Shown here in pieces: positions 6,847-9,256 of a stretch of 9,256 nucleotides of DNA (the stretch's first letter is position 1; each line of letters begins with the position of its first letter). Under the pieces are notes generated by a model. The model did not search any database, was not told the origin of the DNA, and saw nothing but the letters and a program-made list of their open reading frames with translations. Origin of the DNA: Alistipes sp. GTDB taxonomy: Bacteria; Bacteroidota; Bacteroidia; Bacteroidales; Rikenellaceae. Position numbers and translations under genes: made by a program. The stretch spans positions 1 through 9,256 of the forward strand of contig JAFLRS010000069.1 of the NCBI GenBank assembly GCA_022511355.1, given 5' to 3'.

Positions 6847-6878
6847 TTTGGTTTGTATTGTTGAATGTAGTATATTTG
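6847..6878 (+). promoter_or_regulatory. Promoter of the CotH-family lipoprotein gene
   Basis: TTTG (6847-6850), a 20-base spacer and TATATTTG (6871-6878) match the Bacteroidetes consensus exactly. Transcription should start near 6885, leaving a leader of only about 10 bases before the ATG at 6896. This placement argues against a longer reading that begins with TTG at 6848, because that start would lie inside the promoter. Confidence 0.78.
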
Positions 6879-6895
6879 TGAAGACCAATTGTAAA

Positions 6896-9100
6896 ATGAA
6901 TATGAAAAGAATAGCGTCTGTTTTGGCTTGTATTTTTATGACGATGTGGTTGTTGTCGTGCAGTTCGGGCAGCGATGTTGACGATTTGCGTCAGGACATT
7001 GCCGACTTGCAGGACCGTGCAACTACTCTTGAAGAGGCTGTGGCCGTGCTTCGCAATGCTGCTGAGTATGGCAGGTCGATAACTTCCGTTACGTCGTTCT
7101 CCGATGAATCGGGCAGCGGCTGGCGGATAGTCTTTTCGAATGGCCAGCACATAGATGTGCTGAACGGCAAAGACGGCAAGGATGGCAAGGACGGCAATTA
7201 CTCTGACGGTGCAGGTTGTATTATTAAGTCGGTTGTCGAGGATGAGGAGTCGGGAGTCGTGATTTTTACGCTTGCCGACGGCTCCGAATTCCGTATTAAT
7301 CTCGAAGCGGTATATCCTTCCGGCATCGTGGCGCTTGTGCGCGATGTGGAGATGATAGAGAAGTATGAGGTCAGATTCGATTTCCGCATCAACCCGTCGA
7401 ATGCGCGTTTCGTGCCTGTCGTAGACGGAAAGAACACCAATATCGAGCTCGATTTGATTTCATCCCGCGCCGATGCCGACTCTTACGTCACCGCTCCCGG
7501 CAATTTCAAACTTAAAAAGGTGGAGCAGGCTTTGAATGCGCGCGGCGAGGTGTTGGTTGGTCAGTATACGGCGGTTGTCGAGGATTTGGGCGTTTCGACA
7601 GGATATTCGGATTATGCCGCATTGGTTGTTACGACCCGCGACGGCAGAGGTGAGAAGATGCAGTTGTCGTCGGAGCTTATCGGCTTCAACTGGAAGAAGC
7701 TTGCGGGCGGCATAAACTCCCTGACCGTAGGCGGAGTGGCTGCGAAGGCTGTTTCGGATGATGTGTTTATGGTGAAGGTGGGCTATGAAACCAATGTCAA
7801 GTCCATGTCTGTCAGCGTTGATGCCGAAGGCGGTACGGTGAGTGTCGGGGGCGTATCCAATCCCTCGAGCATCGACCTTTCCAACCCCGTAAAACTTGTT
7901 TATACTGCCGATGGCGGCTATAAGAGAGAGTATACGGTGGTAGCGCACTACACCAATCTGCCGGTGGTTTATGTTACGACTCCTTCCGATATTATTAGCA
8001 AGACGGTTTGGACCGAAGGATGCGGCATACAGATTTGGAATGCCGGAGAGAATAATGACATATATGCCGATGTGCAGATAAAGGGCCGCGGCAACTCGAC
8101 GTGGAATCTTGATAAGAAACCTTATGCCATAAAGCTCGACAGCAAGGCGACCGTGATGGGGATGCCCAAGCACAAACGTTGGGTTTTGCTGGCCAACTAT
8201 ATGGATAATACGGGTATGTGCAACGACCTTTCGTTCAAGATAGCTCAGAGTTTGCCGGGTATGGCGTGGAATCCGCACGGTTATCATGTCGATTTGGTGA
8301 TGAACGGCCGTTTCGATGGCAGCTACTATCTGTGCGAGCAGATTAAGGTCGATAAGAACCGCGTGAATATCACCGAGATAGCTCCGACCGACGTGGATGA
8401 CGTTTCCAAAACGGGCGGTTATATTTTCGAACTTGATACTTATTTCGACGAGGCTTTCAAATTCAAAACCAGCTATTTTAAGAATCAATTCTGTACATTC
8501 TATAACGATAGCAAGGATGGTCTGCCTGTGCAGTTCAAAGATCCGGACGAGGATATAGCCCCCAAGCAGGAAGAGTATGTCAAGAATTACTTTAATACGA
8601 TTGAGGAGATTCTGATTGGCGGCAATCCGCGCAGTCTCGATGTTTTCGACTATATCGATATGGATTCGTTTATTGATTGGTGGCTTGTACACGAGCTTTC
8701 GGGCAACATCGAACCGTGGCACCCCAAGAGCAGCTATATGCACAAGGACCGCAACGGCAAGCTCTGTGCGGGACCTGTATGGGACTTCGATTATGGGACA
8801 TATCGCAGAACCGGCGAGAGCGGTTACAGATCGGGTCTTATTCTTAAAGATGCAATGTGGTACCACTGGTTGTTCCTCGATTCGCGTTTCGTGAAGCGCG
8901 TCAAGGAGCGTTGGGCGATGCATAAACCTGTCATTCAGAAGATTGCGGATGAATATATAGATGCCAAGATGGCTGAGATTTCGGAATCGATTGCGATGAA
9001 CAAGAAACGTTGGCCGGGAAGTTCGGGAACGAGTTATGTTATAAAGGATGAGTTGCAGTTCCGTATCGACGAGATAGATAAGGCGATAGCGGCTTTGTAG
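6896..9100 (+). CDS. CotH-kinase-family exported lipoprotein
   Basis: Predicted envelope lipoprotein with a CotH kinase-fold domain. From the ATG at 6896 the product has 734 residues. A signal peptide (1-21) ends in the lipobox LLSC, with lipidated Cys22. A short coiled coil follows (about 27-57), then an ITSVTSF/GWRIVFSNGQ segment and the collagen-like GKDGKDGKDG (91-100), a module common at the start of Bacteroidales surface lipoproteins (DUF4988-like). Residues 110-350 look like beta-rich Ig-like domains. The CotH domain spans about 358-700: KGRGNSTW (396-403), KPYAIKLD (408-415), NGRFDGSYYLCEQI (470-483), GGYIFELD (507-514), SFIDWWLVHELSGN (591-604) and GPVWDFD (626-632), whose Asp630/Asp632 are likely metal or active-site residues. 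In Bacillus, CotH phosphorylates spore-coat proteins; that role cannot apply in a lineage not known to sporulate, so the substrate is unknown. It stands alone between divergent pheT and a terminator. Confidence 0.9.
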   Translation: MNMKRIASVLACIFMTMWLLSCSSGSDVDDLRQDIADLQDRATTLEEAVAVLRNAAEYGRSITSVTSFSDESGSGWRIVFSNGQHIDVLNGKDGKDGKDGNYSDGAGCIIKSVVEDEESGVVIFTLADGSEFRINLEAVYPSGIVALVRDVEMIEKYEVRFDFRINPSNARFVPVVDGKNTNIELDLISSRADADSYVTAPGNFKLKKVEQALNARGEVLVGQYTAVVEDLGVSTGYSDYAALVVTTRDGRGEKMQLSSELIGFNWKKLAGGINSLTVGGVAAKAVSDDVFMVKVGYETNVKSMSVSVDAEGGTVSVGGVSNPSSIDLSNPVKLVYTADGGYKREYTVVAHYTNLPVVYVTTPSDIISKTVWTEGCGIQIWNAGENNDIYADVQIKGRGNSTWNLDKKPYAIKLDSKATVMGMPKHKRWVLLANYMDNTGMCNDLSFKIAQSLPGMAWNPHGYHVDLVMNGRFDGSYYLCEQIKVDKNRVNITEIAPTDVDDVSKTGGYIFELDTYFDEAFKFKTSYFKNQFCTFYNDSKDGLPVQFKDPDEDIAPKQEEYVKNYFNTIEEILIGGNPRSLDVFDYIDMDSFIDWWLVHELSGNIEPWHPKSSYMHKDRNGKLCAGPVWDFDYGTYRRTGESGYRSGLILKDAMWYHWLFLDSRFVKRVKERWAMHKPVIQKIADEYIDAKMAEISESIAMNKKRWPGSSGTSYVIKDELQFRIDEIDKAIAAL
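7166..7195 (+). repeat. In-frame 9-base tandem repeat (Gly-Lys-Asp)
   Basis: Three copies of GGCAARGAY followed by GGC encode GKDGKDGKDG at residues 91-100 of the CotH-family lipoprotein. The unit is a multiple of three, so gain or loss of copies would keep the reading frame. The G-X-Y pattern resembles a short collagen-like stalk after the coiled coil. Confidence 0.75.
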
Positions 9101-9167
9101 ATAAGACGACAGTTGCTTTGTGTCAGGGGTTTCCGAAGCTTTTGCGAATCCTGAAACGACATATAAC

Positions 9168-9199
9168 AAAAAATCCACTCCCGTAAGAGTGGATTTTTT
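9168..9199. terminator. Bidirectional intrinsic terminator
   Basis: AAAAAATCCACTC (9168-9180) and its perfect inverted copy (9187-9199) form a 13-bp stem with a 6-base loop; the T-run extends to 9200 on the plus strand and there is a matching T-run on the minus strand. It lies 67 bases after the CotH-family stop codon and 4 bases after the 3' end of the leftward tRNA-Ser, so it serves both converging transcripts. Confidence 0.9.
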
Positions 9200-9203
9200 T
9201 GTG

Positions 9204-9256
9204 CGGAGAGGACGAGATTCGAACTCGTGGTACGGTAATCCCGTACGTCGGTTTAG
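9204..9256 (-). tRNA. tRNA-Ser, probably anticodon GCT (3' part, cut by the window edge)
   Basis: Read on the minus strand from the edge: the last two anticodon bases CT, then AA, the anticodon-stem strand ACCGA (9252-9248), a long variable arm with a 6-bp stem GTACGG/CCGTAC (9246-9230), the T arm ACGAG-TTCGAAT-CTCGT (9228-9212), the acceptor strand CCTCTCC (9211-9205) and discriminator G (9204). A long variable arm plus G at the discriminator is the serine pattern; leucine and tyrosine tRNAs have A there. Anticodon bases 35-36 being CT fit the AGC/AGU reader GCT. CCA is not encoded (CAC follows), so it must be added enzymatically. The first anticodon base and the 5' half lie outside the window. 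Confidence 0.9.

Noticed and set aside
6848..6895. A longer start (TTG at 6848) for the CotH-family gene
   Set aside because: It would lie within the predicted promoter and would put 16 residues, including charged ones, ahead of a well-formed lipoprotein signal peptide. The ATG at 6896 gives a normal signal with the lipobox at residue 22; the ATG at 6902 is a possible alternative.
9123..9154. TCAGG...CCTGA inverted repeat downstream of the CotH-family gene
   Set aside because: The arms are 5 bases with a 22-base spacer that does not pair well. It is close to chance expectation and the strong terminator just after it explains the region.
7460..9178. A 572-codon open frame on the minus strand opposite the CotH-family gene
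   Set aside because: It is antisense to a gene with clear CotH motifs, has no promoter or ribosome site, runs through the terminator region and shows an Ile/Arg/His-rich composition typical of shadow frames.
9204..9256. tRNA-Ser end as an integration site for a mobile element
   Set aside because: tRNA genes often serve as attachment sites, but no integrase, repeated tRNA 3' end or other mobile-element sign is visible on the window side of it.

Overview
The window looks like chromosomal DNA of an anaerobic member of the Bacteroidales. The grounds are three. Promoters match the Bacteroidetes consensus TTTG-N19-21-TAnnTTTG (seen best upstream of etfB and of the CotH-family gene). First genes of transcripts lack a Shine-Dalgarno sequence. 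The protein types are also typical: a Bacteroidales-style EtfB/EtfA, a 577-residue acyl-CoA dehydrogenase, and a lipoprotein with a short coiled coil followed by a GKDGKDGKDG tract. A Rikenellaceae/Alistipes-like source is a guess from protein flavour and the roughly even GC content, not something shown here.

Layout, left to right. Bases 1-420 hold no complete gene. They contain a leftward promoter flanked by two inverted repeats, a leader of about 270 nt, and probably the first three codons of a leftward gene cut by the window edge. Bases 421-4253 are a leftward operon etfB-etfA-acyl-CoA dehydrogenase, with its own promoter (4222-4253), tight 18-20 bp junctions, strong internal GGAGG ribosome sites, and a strong intrinsic terminator (421-452). 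Bases 4312-6774 are pheT, also leftward. A 121-bp divergent control region separates pheT from a rightward gene (6896-9100) for an exported lipoprotein with a C-terminal CotH-kinase domain. A bidirectional terminator (9168-9199) lies between that gene and the 3' half of a leftward tRNA-Ser, probably anticodon GCT, cut by the right edge.

How the parts work together. The EtfB-EtfA flavoprotein accepts or donates electrons for the co-transcribed acyl-CoA dehydrogenase. EtfB carries AIDGDTAQVGP, which resembles NAD(H)-linked, electron-bifurcating Etfs more than the mitochondrial type, so coupling to NADH is plausible but unproven. PheT is a housekeeping subunit of phenylalanyl-tRNA synthetase and has no evident link to either neighbour. 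The CotH-family lipoprotein is the least understood gene here: it is a predicted cell-envelope kinase-fold protein in a non-sporulating lineage. I saw no CRISPR array, insertion sequence, prophage or toxin-antitoxin pair. Most of the window is ordinary; the better leads are the CotH lipoprotein and the regulatory region at the left edge.
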